64,000 nucleotides of DNA from Lysobacteraceae bacterium CU05-9 (GCA_007556525.1 SWJS01000004.1:112118-176117), one strand, 5' to 3'; positions 33,917 through 43,990 are shown, numbered from the stretch's first letter. Notes: generated by a model from the letters alone, not told the origin. Translations and numbers: made by a program.

Positions 33917-34776
33917 GTGATGCACTCGCCAAGTTACGTGCGTTGAAGTCGCAGGCTGGATCGTCGAAGCCTTTGGTGAAGGCGCCAGTGTCCGAGCATC
34001 CCGGCAATCCGATTGAGATGTTGCGGCGGCGGATGGCGCAGATGTCGTCGCATTCTTCAAGGGCACGTTCTCTGCATCATGATCGCGAACTGCATGGTGA
34101 GGAGATTGCGGATGGGTTGTTGCTGACGGACAACTACTTGAATCTGGATCTGGATTTTCCTTCGGTGCTCGATGGCACGTTCGATCGGAGCGAAGGGATT
34201 GCGGCGGAGGATGTGGTTTTTTTCGATACGGAAACGACGGGGTTGTCGGGCGGTACGGGAACGCGTGCCTTCATGATTGGCATTGCGCAATATCAGCGCA
34301 ACGGCGCTGGGCGATTTGACTTGCGGGTGCGGCAGTTGTTGACCACGACGCTGGGTGCGGAGCGCGAGATGCTTTCGACGTTTGCGGGGTGGTTAACGAC
34401 GTCGACTGTGTTTTGTTCGTATAACGGCAAGTCGTATGATGCGCCATTGTTGAAAACGCGCTACCGGCTGGCGCGAATGGGCAATCCGTTCGCGGACTTG
34501 CGCCATGTTGATTTGCTGTATCCCACTCGCAGGCAGTACAAAGGTGTCTACGAAAATTGTCGCTTGTGCACGATTGAAGATCGCGTCCTGCGAATCTCCC
34601 GCGAAGATGATTTGCCGGGAAGCGAGGCACCGGCCGCGTGGTTGAATTACTTACGCGGTGGTTCTGCACACAATCTACGACGCGTTGGCGAGCATAATCA
34701 CCAGGATGTGGTGACGCTTTCCAAACTGCTTCTGCATCTCGTTGAAGTGCAAGGACAGTCGCTATACTCAAGGTAA
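33913..34776 (+). CDS. mrfB: DEDD-type exonuclease of the MrfB (YprB) family
   Basis: 287 residues with an RNase H-like fold. ExoI motif FFDTETTGLSGG, ExoII AFMIGIAQ with SYNGKSYDAPLLKTR, HVDLLYPTRRQYKG and ExoIII region EHNHQDVVTLSKLL carry the acidic metal ligands. An N-terminal extension of about 95 residues precedes the nuclease. Overlapping start and stop with mrfA support a helicase-nuclease repair pair. Confidence 0.9.
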   Translation: MSDALAKLRALKSQAGSSKPLVKAPVSEHPGNPIEMLRRRMAQMSSHSSRARSLHHDRELHGEEIADGLLLTDNYLNLDLDFPSVLDGTFDRSEGIAAEDVVFFDTETTGLSGGTGTRAFMIGIAQYQRNGAGRFDLRVRQLLTTTLGAEREMLSTFAGWLTTSTVFCSYNGKSYDAPLLKTRYRLARMGNPFADLRHVDLLYPTRRQYKGVYENCRLCTIEDRVLRISREDDLPGSEAPAAWLNYLRGGSAHNLRRVGEHNHQDVVTLSKLLLHLVEVQGQSLYSR

Positions 34777-34790
34777 ATCACTGAGGGAAG

Positions 34791-36101
34791 ATGGCGATGG
34801 TTCGATTGATTGGTACGGGTTTGGTGTCGGTGTTTTTGATGATGCCGTTTGTTGCGCAGGCAGCCGACGTGAATCAGATGGCGGCAAGCGTCAAGGATGA
34901 TGTTTTGAAATGGCGTCGTGATATCCATCAGCATCCCGAGTTGTCGAATCGCGAGACGCGCACGGCGAAGTTGGTCGCTGATCATTTGCGGAGTCTTGGA
35001 CTCAAGCCGGTGACTGGCATCGCGCACAACGGTGTCGTTGCGATCATTAAGGGTGGCAAGCCTGGACCGAAGATCGCGTTGCGTGCAGACATGGACGCCC
35101 TACCCGTCACTGAGAACAACAATCTTCCCTTCGCTTCTAAGGTGAAGGCGACCTTCAACGGCCAGGAAACCGGTGTGATGCATGCATGCGGTCATGATGC
35201 GCATACTTCAACGTTGATGGGTGTCGCGAAGGCCTTGGTGGCGATGCGCGCTGAGATGCCCGGTGAGGTGATGTTGATTTTTCAACCTGCCGAAGAAGGT
35301 GCGCCGAAGGGAGAAGTCGGTGGCGCGAGCGAAATGATCAAGGAAGGCATCTTCAAGGATTTCAAACCTGAGGCGATTTTCGGGTTGCATGTGATGGCCA
35401 AAATGCCGGCCGGCCAAATCGCCGTTCGCAGTGGACCTACGATGGCGGCGAGTGATTTTTTTGAGATTGTGGTCAACGGCGTGCAGACGCACGGCGCAAG
35501 TCCTTGGTCAGGTGTGGATCCCATCGTCGCGGGCTCCGCCATCGTGACGAACCTACAAAACATCGTGAGTCGCCGCACCGACATCGCGCGGTTGCCCGCA
35601 GTGCTGACGATTGGTGCATTCAATGGTGGCATCCGCAACAACATCATTCCCGACAAAGTGACGATGCTTGGCACGCTGCGGACGTTTGATCCGGCAATGC
35701 GCCAGAAAATCCTCACCGAAATGCGCTCGGTGATCGAGAATGTCGCGAAGGCAAACGGCGCGACCGCGCAGTTGAACATGGATGAAGATCCGATCGCGCC
35801 GGCGAATATCAACAACCCTGCACTGACCGCCCGGATGCTTCCAAGCCTGCAAAAAGCCGTCGGTGAATCCAACGTCTTCGAACCGCCGTTGCAGATGGGT
35901 GCGGAAGATTTTGCGGAATTTGGCAAAATTGCGCCGAGTCTGTTCTGGTTTGTTGGCGCCACAGACCCAGCGAGCGACATGAATGCGGCTTCGGCGAATC
36001 ATTCACCGATGTTTTTGCTGGATGAACGTTCGTTGGATGTTTCCGTGCGATCGATATTGCAGGTCACGCTGGATTACCTGAACAGCGGCGGTGTGAAGTA
36101 A
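34791..36101 (+). CDS. Exported M20 amidohydrolase
   Basis: 436 residues with a signal peptide ending AQAA. The M20D (hippurate/aminoacylase-like) motifs are RRDIHQHPELSNRE, ALRADMDALPV, HACGHDAHTSTLMG with the Cys, His and Asp metal ligands, QPAEEGA with the catalytic Glu, and the dimerisation domain with HGASPW. Probably removes acyl groups from N-acyl amino acids or cleaves small peptides in the periplasm. Separate from mrfB by 14 nt. Confidence 0.9.
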   Translation: MAMVRLIGTGLVSVFLMMPFVAQAADVNQMAASVKDDVLKWRRDIHQHPELSNRETRTAKLVADHLRSLGLKPVTGIAHNGVVAIIKGGKPGPKIALRADMDALPVTENNNLPFASKVKATFNGQETGVMHACGHDAHTSTLMGVAKALVAMRAEMPGEVMLIFQPAEEGAPKGEVGGASEMIKEGIFKDFKPEAIFGLHVMAKMPAGQIAVRSGPTMAASDFFEIVVNGVQTHGASPWSGVDPIVAGSAIVTNLQNIVSRRTDIARLPAVLTIGAFNGGIRNNIIPDKVTMLGTLRTFDPAMRQKILTEMRSVIENVAKANGATAQLNMDEDPIAPANINNPALTARMLPSLQKAVGESNVFEPPLQMGAEDFAEFGKIAPSLFWFVGATDPASDMNAASANHSPMFLLDERSLDVSVRSILQVTLDYLNSGGVK

Positions 36102-36161
36102 CGTTCAAGTTTCCGTCACATTGCAGTTCTATACTGAGCGTGATTGACGGAGATTGGCATC

Positions 36162-36494
36162 ATGAAACGCGGTACTTGGTTTGGCATCATCGTAGCGGTT
36201 GGATTGCTCAGCGCATCATTGGTTGCGTGGGCACAGTCGTCGCGCGTGACGGAAGCGGAGTTGCGTCTGGTCCAGAAGCAGGAACAGCGCGAGCGCGAGA
36301 AGTTGGATCAGCAGTGGGCTGTCATCATGCATCCGGCGGATTTGGTTGCGGAACAGAAGCGTTGGGAATCAGCGACTGACAAAGTCTGTCAAGCGACATC
36401 GCAATCCATTGAGCATCAAATTGAAGCGTCGCGTTGCAAGGCGCAACGTTACCGGATTCGCCGCTCGCATTTGCTTGAAATAGGCACCAACTGA
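36162..36494 (+). CDS. Small exported protein of unknown function
   Basis: 110 residues with a signal peptide ending AWAQ. The mature part is charged and mostly helical (LRLVQKQEQREREKLDQQW) with two cysteines (KVCQATS and SRCKAQR). No family recognised. ATG 36162 (MKRGTWF) with GGAG upstream is favoured over ATG 36144. Confidence 0.7.
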   Translation: MKRGTWFGIIVAVGLLSASLVAWAQSSRVTEAELRLVQKQEQREREKLDQQWAVIMHPADLVAEQKRWESATDKVCQATSQSIEHQIEASRCKAQRYRIRRSHLLEIGTN

Positions 36495-36532
36495 TTTAAT
36501 GAAGGGACTTTGATTGGGAAGTCCCTGTTTTT

Positions 36533-37645
36533 ATGGCTCGATTGTTTGAACCGCTGCAAGTTGGATCGTTGAACTTACGCAACCGAATTGTCATTGCGCC
36601 GATGTGCCAATACTCGGCTGTCGATGGCTGCATGACGGATTGGCATGTGATGCATCTGGGATCCCTGGCGATGTCCGGAGCAGGTTTGTTGACGATTGAA
36701 GCGACTGCCGTGTCGCCCGAAGGTCGGATTACTTACGCCGATGTTGGCTTGTACGATGATGCTACCGAAGCAGCAATGGCTTCGGTGCTCGCGTCGGTGC
36801 GTCGTTGGTCAGACATGCCGATTGCGATTCAACTCGCGCATGCGGGTCGCAAAGCTTCGTGCAATGTTCCGTGGGATGGTGGTTCGCAGATTGCACCGTC
36901 CGCGCCAAATGGTTGGCAAACAGTGGCGCCCTCTTCCGTTCCGTTCCGTGGAGCGGATAATGCACCAGTGGCGTTGGATGCCGATGGTTTACAAAAAGTC
37001 CGCGACGACTTCGCTGCCGCGGCTCAGCGATCTGCAAGGCTGGGATTGGATGCGATTCAAGTGCATGCGGCGCATGGGTATTTACTGCATGAATTTTTGT
37101 CGCCGATCAGTAACACCCGTACCGATGAATATGGTGGTTCGTTGGAAAACCGGATGCGCTTTCCGCTTGAGATCTTTGATGTCGTGCGCGCGAATTTTCC
37201 GTTAGATAAACCCGTGTCGGTCCGGGTATCTGCAACCGATTGGGTCGATGGCGGTTGGTCGGTGGAAGACACGGTCGAATTTGCGCGTGAGCTGGAAGCG
37301 CGTGGATGTTCGGCAATCCATGTTTCCAGTGGCGGTAATGCCGAGCAGCAGCAGATTACGTTAGGCCCCGGCTATCAAGTGCCGTTTGCGCGCCCGATCA
37401 AACAAGCCGTGAACATTCCGGTTGTTGCGGTCGGTTTGATTACGGAAGCGCAACAAGCGGAGCAAATCCTGGCGGATGGCGATGCGGATTTGATTGGAGT
37501 GGCGCGAACGATTTTGTACGATCCACATTGGCCTTGGCATTGTGCAGCGGAACTCGGCGCGACGGTGCATGCGCCGAATCAATACTTGAGATCGCAACCG
37601 AGTGGCTTAAGGGAACTGCTACAACCGATGAACCTGAAGCGCTGA
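36533..37645 (+). CDS. Old yellow enzyme, NamA/XenA-like NAD(P)H:flavin oxidoreductase
   Basis: 370 residues of an FMN TIM barrel. IAPMCQYSA holds the Cys typical of the YqjM/XenA class, QLAHAGRKAS and HAAHGYLLHEFLSPISN hold the FMN and substrate histidines, and GVARTILYDPHWP closes the barrel. Reduces activated C=C bonds in enones, nitroesters and similar compounds. Monocistronic. Confidence 0.94.
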   Translation: MARLFEPLQVGSLNLRNRIVIAPMCQYSAVDGCMTDWHVMHLGSLAMSGAGLLTIEATAVSPEGRITYADVGLYDDATEAAMASVLASVRRWSDMPIAIQLAHAGRKASCNVPWDGGSQIAPSAPNGWQTVAPSSVPFRGADNAPVALDADGLQKVRDDFAAAAQRSARLGLDAIQVHAAHGYLLHEFLSPISNTRTDEYGGSLENRMRFPLEIFDVVRANFPLDKPVSVRVSATDWVDGGWSVEDTVEFARELEARGCSAIHVSSGGNAEQQQITLGPGYQVPFARPIKQAVNIPVVAVGLITEAQQAEQILADGDADLIGVARTILYDPHWPWHCAAELGATVHAPNQYLRSQPSGLRELLQPMNLKR

Positions 37646-37709
37646 TCCGTGGCGCCAAACACACCGAAAAGAAAATCCCCGCTCCATCGCTGGACCGGGG
37701 ATTTCGAAT

Positions 37710-37784
37710 TGGTGGGCGGTACAAGGTTCGAACTTGTGACCCCTACCATGTCAAGGTAGTGCTCTACCGCTGAGCTAACCGCCC
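37710..37784 (-). tRNA. tRNA-Val (anticodon GAC)
   Basis: 75-nt tRNA: acceptor GGGCGGT/ACCGCCC, D-arm GCTCAGCGGTAGAGC, anticodon loop TTGACAT, T-arm CAAGTTCGAACCTTG and encoded CCA. Confidence 0.97.
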
Positions 37785-37879
37785 ATGTGAAAGGCTGCCT
37801 GAGCATTCCTCTCAAATGAGACCGACAATTCTAACAAGGGTTTTCGGGTTCGGCAAGGGGTTTTGCGCAATTTTTTGAT

Positions 37880-37898
37880 CCCTACCATGTCAAGGCAG
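37880..37898. repeat. Second copy of the tRNA-Val anticodon arm
   Basis: CCCTACCATGTCAAGGCAG repeats the tRNA-Val anticodon arm at 37741-37759 with one mismatch, 139 bp away and 4 bp beyond the uvrB stop. Such partial tRNA copies are typical of attachment-site remnants, but no integrase is present. It can also fold as a 7-bp hairpin. Confidence 0.7.
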
Positions 37899-37901
37899 GG
37901 G

Positions 37902-39938
37902 TCACGACAGCTTCTGTAGCTCCACTGACCTCAGCTTCTGGATCTGGTCGCGGGTCATCGCGGCCTCCTCGAACTCCAGGTTACGGGCGTGTTGATACAT
38001 CTGGTCTTCGAGCTTCTTAATGGTCGATGCGATCTTCGCCAGTGGCAGGTCGGCGAAGTCATCGTAGGCTTCCTGGCTCTTGCCCTTGCGGCCCTTCGTC
38101 TTCGCCGCATTCGGCTCGTCGGAGCGCGCTCCTTCCATGACGTCCATGATCGGACGCACCACGGATTGTGGCGTGATGCCGTGCTCTTCGTTGAAGGCTT
38201 CCTGTTTTTCGCGGCGACGGTTGGTTTCATCAATCGCAATCTGCATGGAGTTCGTAATGCGATCCGCATACAAAATCGCCTTCCCTCTTAGGTTCCGCGC
38301 CGCACGGCCGATCGTTTGAATCAGCGAACCGGCAGATCGTAGAAAACCTTCCTTATCCGCATCCATGATCGCCACCAGCGACACTTCCGGCATGTCGAGG
38401 CCTTCGCGCAACAAGTTGATGCCGACCAAAACATCGAACACACCGAGCCGTAAATCGCGGATGATCTCCACGCGCTCAACAGTATCAATGTCACTGTGCA
38501 GATAGCGCACACGCACACCGTGCTCGCCGAGGTATTCGGTGAGGTTTTCGGACATGCGCTTCGTCAACGTCGTGATCAACACGCGATCACCCATCGCCAC
38601 ACGTTCGGTGATTTCGCTCAAAACGTCATCCACTTGCGTCGCTACCGGACGAATCTCAATGTCGGGATCGGTCAGACCGGTTGGACGCACCACCAGCTCA
38701 GTGACTTCATCGCCGGAGTGTTCAATCTCGTACTTGCCTGGCGTTGCACTCACGAAGATGCTGCGTGGCGACCGCTTCTCCCACTCATCGAATCGCAGAG
38801 GACGGTTGTCCAACGCCGATGGCAACCGGAACCCAAAATTCACCAACGTCTCTTTACGTGAGCGATCGCCCTTATACATCGCACCGATCTGCGGCACGGT
38901 GACGTGGGATTCGTCGACGACGAGCAACGCATCCGGCGGCAAGTAATCAAACAAGCACGGTGGTGGCTCACCTGGCATGTGACCCGTGAGGTGGCGCGAG
39001 TAGTTTTCGATACCGTTGCAGTAACCGACTTCTGCAAGCATCTCGAGATCGAACTGCGTACGTTGTGCGAGGCGTTGTGCTTCGACCAATTTGTTTTGCG
39101 AATACAGCTCTTCCAACCGCGGCTTTAATTCATCCTTGATGGATTCAATCGCATCGAGCACCGTGCGGCGAGTCGTGACGTAGTGCGACTTCGGATAAAT
39201 CGTAAAACGCGGCAACTTCGCAATGATCTCGCCGGTCAGCGGATCGAAGGTCATCACGTTTTCGATTTCACCGTCAAACAATTCAATGCGGACGGCTTCG
39301 TTTTCGGATTCTGCCGGATGCACGTCAATCGTTTCGCCACGGACGCGATAGGTACCGCGACGCAGTTCCATATCGTTACGCGTGTACTGCATTTCGGTAA
39401 GACGTCGGATCAACTCGCGTTGATCAATCGATTCGCCACGCACCATGTGCAAAACCATCCGGAAATATTCGTTCGGATCACCCAAGCCATAGATCGCGGA
39501 CACCGTGCAAACGATGATGGCATCCTTGCGCTCAAGCAGCGCCTTCGTCGCAGACAAACGCATTTGCTCGATATGTTCGTTGACTGAGCTGTCCTTCTCG
39601 ATGAACGTATCGCTCGAAGGCACATACGCTTCCGGCTGATAGTAATCGTAGTAACTGACGAAATACTCGACGGCATTATCGGGGAAAAACGACTTGAACT
39701 CCCCATACAACTGCGCTGCCAACGTCTTATTCGGTGCCATCACAATCGTGGGCTTCTGAACTTTCTCGATGACGTTAGCGATGGTGTAGGTTTTGCCGGA
39801 GCCTGTCACACCCAACAAAGTCTGATGCGCAATACCCGCCTCGAAGTTCGCGGCGAGCTTCTCGATCGCCTGCGGCTGATCACCGGCAGGTTCGTAATGC
39901 GATTTGAGGACAAACGGTTGGGATTCTTGAGCAGTCAT
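37902..39938 (-). CDS. uvrB: Excinuclease ABC subunit B
   Basis: 678 residues. Walker A GVTGSGKT, the DNA-clamping beta-hairpin [26 protein letters not shown], helicase motifs V-VI ([25 protein letters not shown]) and a C-terminal UVR motif ([18 protein letters not shown]). Central damage verifier of nucleotide excision repair. I see no LexA-like box in the 50 bp upstream. It directly follows the truncated virB operon. Confidence 0.98.
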   Translation of the reverse strand: MTAQESQPFVLKSHYEPAGDQPQAIEKLAANFEAGIAHQTLLGVTGSGKTYTIANVIEKVQKPTIVMAPNKTLAAQLYGEFKSFFPDNAVEYFVSYYDYYQPEAYVPSSDTFIEKDSSVNEHIEQMRLSATKALLERKDAIIVCTVSAIYGLGDPNEYFRMVLHMVRGESIDQRELIRRLTEMQYTRNDMELRRGTYRVRGETIDVHPAESENEAVRIELFDGEIENVMTFDPLTGEIIAKLPRFTIYPKSHYVTTRRTVLDAIESIKDELKPRLEELYSQNKLVEAQRLAQRTQFDLEMLAEVGYCNGIENYSRHLTGHMPGEPPPCLFDYLPPDALLVVDESHVTVPQIGAMYKGDRSRKETLVNFGFRLPSALDNRPLRFDEWEKRSPRSIFVSATPGKYEIEHSGDEVTELVVRPTGLTDPDIEIRPVATQVDDVLSEITERVAMGDRVLITTLTKRMSENLTEYLGEHGVRVRYLHSDIDTVERVEIIRDLRLGVFDVLVGINLLREGLDMPEVSLVAIMDADKEGFLRSAGSLIQTIGRAARNLRGKAILYADRITNSMQIAIDETNRRREKQEAFNEEHGITPQSVVRPIMDVMEGARSDEPNAAKTKGRKGKSQEAYDDFADLPLAKIASTIKKLEDQMYQHARNLEFEEAAMTRDQIQKLRSVELQKLS

Positions 39939-39992
39939 GCAGAAGGATATGGGGGCAAAAATCCATTTTACTCCCCACCCATTCAGTCTCCG

Positions 39993-40991
39993 TCAACTGT
40001 CCAGGTCCGCCGTCAATGACACACCCGTCATGAACCGCACACCGTCCTGCGCCTGCACGTGCACCATCACGTCCACGGACTGCCGCAAGATGCCGTGAAT
40101 GGTCTCAAGGTCCAGCCCTGCCCCTTCAGGCGATGCCTTCACCATCAGCGCCAATTGATGCCACGCCTGCTTCGTTGAACCTGCATGCAAGGACGTGATG
40201 GAGCCCGGATGCCCCGACGCGCAATTACGCAAGAAATAAAACGACTCATCACCGCGCAACTCCGCCAACAAAATCCGATCCGGCTTCATCCGCAGCGATG
40301 CCTCCATGCATTGCCGTGCAGTAACAGGCGCGATGCCTTGATCACCCTTGGAGTACAGCAGATGCACGACATTGGGCTGCGTGAGAAACAACTCACGTGC
40401 GTCCTCGATGGTGACGAGGCGTTCCTGATCGGGAATGAGTTGGACGAGGGAGCGCATGAAGCTGGTTTTGCCGGACCCGGTTGCGCCCGACACCACGATG
40501 TTGCGCTTGGATGCCACGCACAGCTCGAAGAACCGCACCCAATCCTCGGACGCCATCAGCGCACGCAACTGCGCATTCAAATCACGCTCGCTGTCGTTAT
40601 CGCGCATCCGCGAGAAGTAGCCCTGCTCTTCATACTCGTCGAGCGATCGCGACGTTGTCGATGGAACACGTAACGTAATCGAGACCTTGTCCGCTTCGCA
40701 CGCCGGCGGAATGATCAGCTGCGCCCGCTGCCCCGAAGGAAACGTCAACGACACCATCGGTTCGCACTCAGTGATGCGCTGACCCGTCTGACTTTCATTC
40801 ACCACCGTCACGCAAAAATTCCGCAACCTCTCTAGCGTCATCTGTGGTTTTTCGTAGCGCACCCATCGCCCGCCCTGCTCGATGAACAACTCGCCCGGTC
40901 GATTGATGCAAATCTCGGTAACGCCATCTTGCTTCAACCAATGCGCGATGCCGAGGATCTCATATTGATACTCCAAAAACTCCCGCATCAC
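39993..40991 (-). CDS. virB11: T4SS ATPase VirB11
   Basis: 332 residues. Walker A GATGSGKTSF, Walker B ILLAELRGDES and the His box GHPGSITSLHAGS identify a VirB11/PilT-class hexameric ATPase. Energises secretion through a type IV system. Last gene of virB7-8-9-10-11, overlapping virB10 by 4 nt; uvrB follows where virB1 would be expected. Confidence 0.96.
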   Translation of the reverse strand: MMREFLEYQYEILGIAHWLKQDGVTEICINRPGELFIEQGGRWVRYEKPQMTLERLRNFCVTVVNESQTGQRITECEPMVSLTFPSGQRAQLIIPPACEADKVSITLRVPSTTSRSLDEYEEQGYFSRMRDNDSERDLNAQLRALMASEDWVRFFELCVASKRNIVVSGATGSGKTSFMRSLVQLIPDQERLVTIEDARELFLTQPNVVHLLYSKGDQGIAPVTARQCMEASLRMKPDRILLAELRGDESFYFLRNCASGHPGSITSLHAGSTKQAWHQLALMVKASPEGAGLDLETIHGILRQSVDVMVHVQAQDGVRFMTGVSLTADLDS

Positions 40992-42160
40992 CGCCCCAGC
41001 ACATTCGAGAAGTCGACATCCTGCGCGACGTAGACATTGATCAAGGCGCCCGCCGGAACGCTGACCGTTGGACGCGACTCCGACGACGCTTGAATGGCTT
41101 GACGTGACAACTCCTGGATTGCTTCGGCCGTATTGCTCTGGAACGGTTCCTCAACGACGTTGCCCATGCCGTAGGAGGTGGTGGTGCGAGGTCCGTTTTT
41201 GGCGGCCCAATATTTGAACCCGTCGCTCAACAAGCTGATCATCATCGCGCTCGAGATCCGCGATGCCCAATGCGAGTTTCGAGAGCCGCTGACGCCGTTC
41301 GCACCCTGACCGTCCATTGCGGGATTTCGCATTTGCACCGAGATTCCCTGCGGTGTCAGCAAGCGCGTCCATACGATCGAGACGCGAGCGCGCCTGACGT
41401 TATTGCCCGCATACTCGCCGAAGATTCGCGTGCCTCGTGGAATCAGCACGTTCGCACCGGTGAAGGAATGTACCGTCCGGGTGACCGTGCACGACACGGG
41501 ACCATCCGCATCCGTGGAGATCGCGGTCTCCAATGCACACGGCAAAAACGTCCCCTGCGTCAGCTGATAGTCCGGCGCATTCAACATCACGGCACCACCG
41601 TCGGACGAGCGAGCCGGCGCTGTCTGTGCTGTAGGTGGTGCAGCGGTGCCTTGTATCGCCGACATGCGCTGCAGGTAACGATCCTCCGGTGTTTCGGCTG
41701 CGGTGGCCTCAGGCGAGATCGTCATTCCCATGCGACGCTCACGGAGCGACAAGGCACGTGGCGCGGCAGCCGGCGGCTCATAAGCGGGTGGCGGCGCATA
41801 CACTGGCGGCGGGTCGTATGACGGAATGTTCGCAGGCATCGGCGGTGGCAATGGCGGTAACGGAACACTTGCAGTCTCCGATGAAGGTTCCATAGGCATT
41901 GCACCGTCACCCGCGACCGGCGCCGCAGGAATCACCAACGCATCACCCGTTTCCTCGGAGACGACATCATTGTTTGCGGTTTTGGATTTGCCTTCGAATG
42001 TCCAGATCATTCCAAGCAACGTCAACAGCGTCAAAATGATGCCACCCAACCACACCCAGGTTGAGCGCGGAACGGCGCGTTTACCCGAGACAACCGTAGG
42101 CTCGAGATCCTCGTCATCGTCGAGATCATCCGCCCAGTCGCGTTCTTGATTTTCGTTCAT
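40988..42160 (-). CDS. virB10: T4SS core protein VirB10
   Basis: 390 residues. A cytoplasmic acidic N-terminus (DDLDDDEDLEP), one inner membrane helix (WVWLGGIILTLLTLLGMIW), a Pro-rich periplasmic linker (about 85-135) and the C-terminal TrbI domain with GTRIFGEYAGN, VWTRLLTPQGISV and the final GALINVYVAQDVDFSNVLGR. Spans both membranes and forms the outer membrane pore. Confidence 0.96.
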   Translation of the reverse strand: MNENQERDWADDLDDDEDLEPTVVSGKRAVPRSTWVWLGGIILTLLTLLGMIWTFEGKSKTANNDVVSEETGDALVIPAAPVAGDGAMPMEPSSETASVPLPPLPPPMPANIPSYDPPPVYAPPPAYEPPAAAPRALSLRERRMGMTISPEATAAETPEDRYLQRMSAIQGTAAPPTAQTAPARSSDGGAVMLNAPDYQLTQGTFLPCALETAISTDADGPVSCTVTRTVHSFTGANVLIPRGTRIFGEYAGNNVRRARVSIVWTRLLTPQGISVQMRNPAMDGQGANGVSGSRNSHWASRISSAMMISLLSDGFKYWAAKNGPRTTTSYGMGNVVEEPFQSNTAEAIQELSRQAIQASSESRPTVSVPAGALINVYVAQDVDFSNVLGR

Positions 42161-42855
42161 TGCGCATTTCTCCTGATATCCACGCGACCTTGCCCGACCC
42201 GCAATTGCAGAAACGGAAACACACCCTCCACCACAATGTCATTCCCTGCCACCGTCCGGTTCACGAGAAATGGTTCTTCACTCAACGACATGCGCGCGGC
42301 AACGACAGCTTGAGTGCGGGCACCGGAGGATGAGAAGCGGATGGTGGTTTTGTCACCGTCATCGAAAATCAAGATCGGCAAATTGACCGACGAAACAATG
42401 CGTTCCGCACGCATGGAATACCCAAAAAATTCATTCGACTCCACCACCGGCTTCGCTTCGACAACATCGGCCGCAACTTTTGGCGCATGAATCACAACGC
42501 GATACGCCACGCCGGCATTGCTGACTTGCGATAACGACGTCCAATCACCGGCAACCACTTGCAGTTCCAGCATGTATTGGCGGGCACGCGTGCGAATCAA
42601 CATGTTCGTGCCAACGTCGACATCGCGTGGCTTGAGATAGAACACCGAGTCACGTCGCGTAACCTCCCAACCTTGCGCAAAACCAATGCTGTAATCGAGC
42701 ACCTCTTCGGACGGATCCAACTCGATCACCGTCGTGACGCCTAACGCCGTGCGCACCTCCAATGGCCTCGAAGCAGAGTAATCCACTTCACGCACTGCCG
42801 TCCCCGCGTAAGCGGGCAACGCGAATAACACCATCAACAACAACACGATCCTCAT
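42157..42855 (-). CDS. virB9: T4SS core protein VirB9
   Basis: 232 residues with signal peptide (PAYA). N-terminal strands with VIELDPSEEVLDYSIG, and the C-terminal beta-sandwich with IFDDGDKTTIRFSS and EGVFPFLQLRVG match VirB9/CagX. Builds the outer membrane core with VirB7 and VirB10. Start and stop codons overlap both neighbours. Confidence 0.95.
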   Translation of the reverse strand: MRIVLLLMVLFALPAYAGTAVREVDYSASRPLEVRTALGVTTVIELDPSEEVLDYSIGFAQGWEVTRRDSVFYLKPRDVDVGTNMLIRTRARQYMLELQVVAGDWTSLSQVSNAGVAYRVVIHAPKVAADVVEAKPVVESNEFFGYSMRAERIVSSVNLPILIFDDGDKTTIRFSSSGARTQAVVAARMSLSEEPFLVNRTVAGNDIVVEGVFPFLQLRVGQGRVDIRRNAQ

Positions 42856-43577
42856 GGCGCAACCTCCTCTGCCGTCACCACCGAAGGCGTCGCCGCATAA
42901 TCTGTATCCACGCGATACGCACGCACCTGGAAGCCCAAAGGATTCAACAAGCGGTCCTGCTCCTGCAATTTCAACAAAGGAGCGTAGGCGTATTCGATTT
43001 GGGCGATTTTGTTGTCCAGCAACCGCTCTGTGCCTGCTGACTTATCAACGAGATAACGCGCAAACCGCACGGTTGAAGAACGCGAATCAGCAGCCGAAGG
43101 ATTCATCTGCAAACTCACGATCCGAATCCGCAACGACGACTGCTTGCCATACAACTTGAACGGCTGCGATGCGTTCAACGGATCGTGCAGACGTTTATAC
43201 ACCGACGCAACCGCCGGCACCGCCATGCTAAACACCGTGCCCCAATCGCGATCACCGAGCAACGACGCATCATACGATTCACGCGCGCGTACGAACGTCG
43301 CGACGTTGGCACGATCCAGTGCTTCCGAAGCGGACAAGCTCGCAGGCAACGATCCCGCCAGACGCGCCACCGTTGCCTGACCGGAATACGCATCGGCCAA
43401 CACGACGAACGGCACCGACTCCTTCAACGGCAACAGCACGAAATACCCACTCACCGACGCGGCCAACAGGAACCCAAACAGCATCGCCAATGTCCAAGCA
43501 CGCTTTTCCGAGCGGCGACGCAAGTCCGTCAAACTCACCTCGTAATCAATCGCATCATCGAACTTACTGCGTGACAT
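42852..43577 (-). CDS. virB8: T4SS inner membrane protein VirB8
   Basis: 241 residues from ATG 43577 (MSRSKFDDAIDYEVS). A short cytoplasmic part, one membrane helix (LAMLFGFLLAASVSGYFVLLPL) and a periplasmic NTF2-like domain with ESYDASLLGDRDW. Overlaps virB7 by 14 nt and virB9 by 4 nt. Confidence 0.93.
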   Translation of the reverse strand: MSRSKFDDAIDYEVSLTDLRRRSEKRAWTLAMLFGFLLAASVSGYFVLLPLKESVPFVVLADAYSGQATVARLAGSLPASLSASEALDRANVATFVRARESYDASLLGDRDWGTVFSMAVPAVASVYKRLHDPLNASQPFKLYGKQSSLRIRIVSLQMNPSAADSRSSTVRFARYLVDKSAGTERLLDNKIAQIEYAYAPLLKLQEQDRLLNPLGFQVRAYRVDTDYAATPSVVTAEEVAP

Positions 43578-43983
43578 GCGAGTCACCTGACAACGAAGCC
43601 GACACAACCGCGCCATCCACACGGAACACTAAGTGCTGCGACGCATAAGCCGACGACAACCGCGCCAACGCATCTTCCAATGACGCCGCCTCGACTAAAG
43701 AAGCATCGCGATGCACCTGCCAATCGACGGGCAGCGAATACCGAAGCTGCTTGCCACCGACAAACGCCCACCGCGCCAGCAAATTACGCAACGTCATGTC
43801 CATCGGTGTCACGCGATAGACAACGACCGGCGACAACGGAACGGATGAAGGCGCAATGGGAAACTGATGCACCGGCTGCCACAATCCAAAGGAAGGCGAC
43901 GAATCACGCAACGACGCAGACGACAGCCCGCACGACGTCAACAACGCACTCGCGACGATGACGAAGAAGAGAGAACGGAACAT
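43564..43983 (-). CDS. virB7: T4SS lipoprotein VirB7 with a C-terminal N0/STN-like domain
   Basis: 139 residues with lipobox LLTSC at 14-18. VirB7 in plasmid systems is about 50 residues; here a further domain (MTLRNLLARWAFVGG, then SLVEAASLEDALARLSSAY) resembles the secretin N0 fold. This arrangement is known from the bacteria-killing T4SS of Xanthomonas citri, so the cluster probably derives from that type. AGGA lies 6 nt before the ATG but inside a long hairpin. Confidence 0.88.
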   Translation of the reverse strand: MFRSLFFVIVASALLTSCGLSSASLRDSSPSFGLWQPVHQFPIAPSSVPLSPVVVYRVTPMDMTLRNLLARWAFVGGKQLRYSLPVDWQVHRDASLVEAASLEDALARLSSAYASQHLVFRVDGAVVSASLSGDSHVTQ

Positions 43984-43990
43984 GGAGGGT

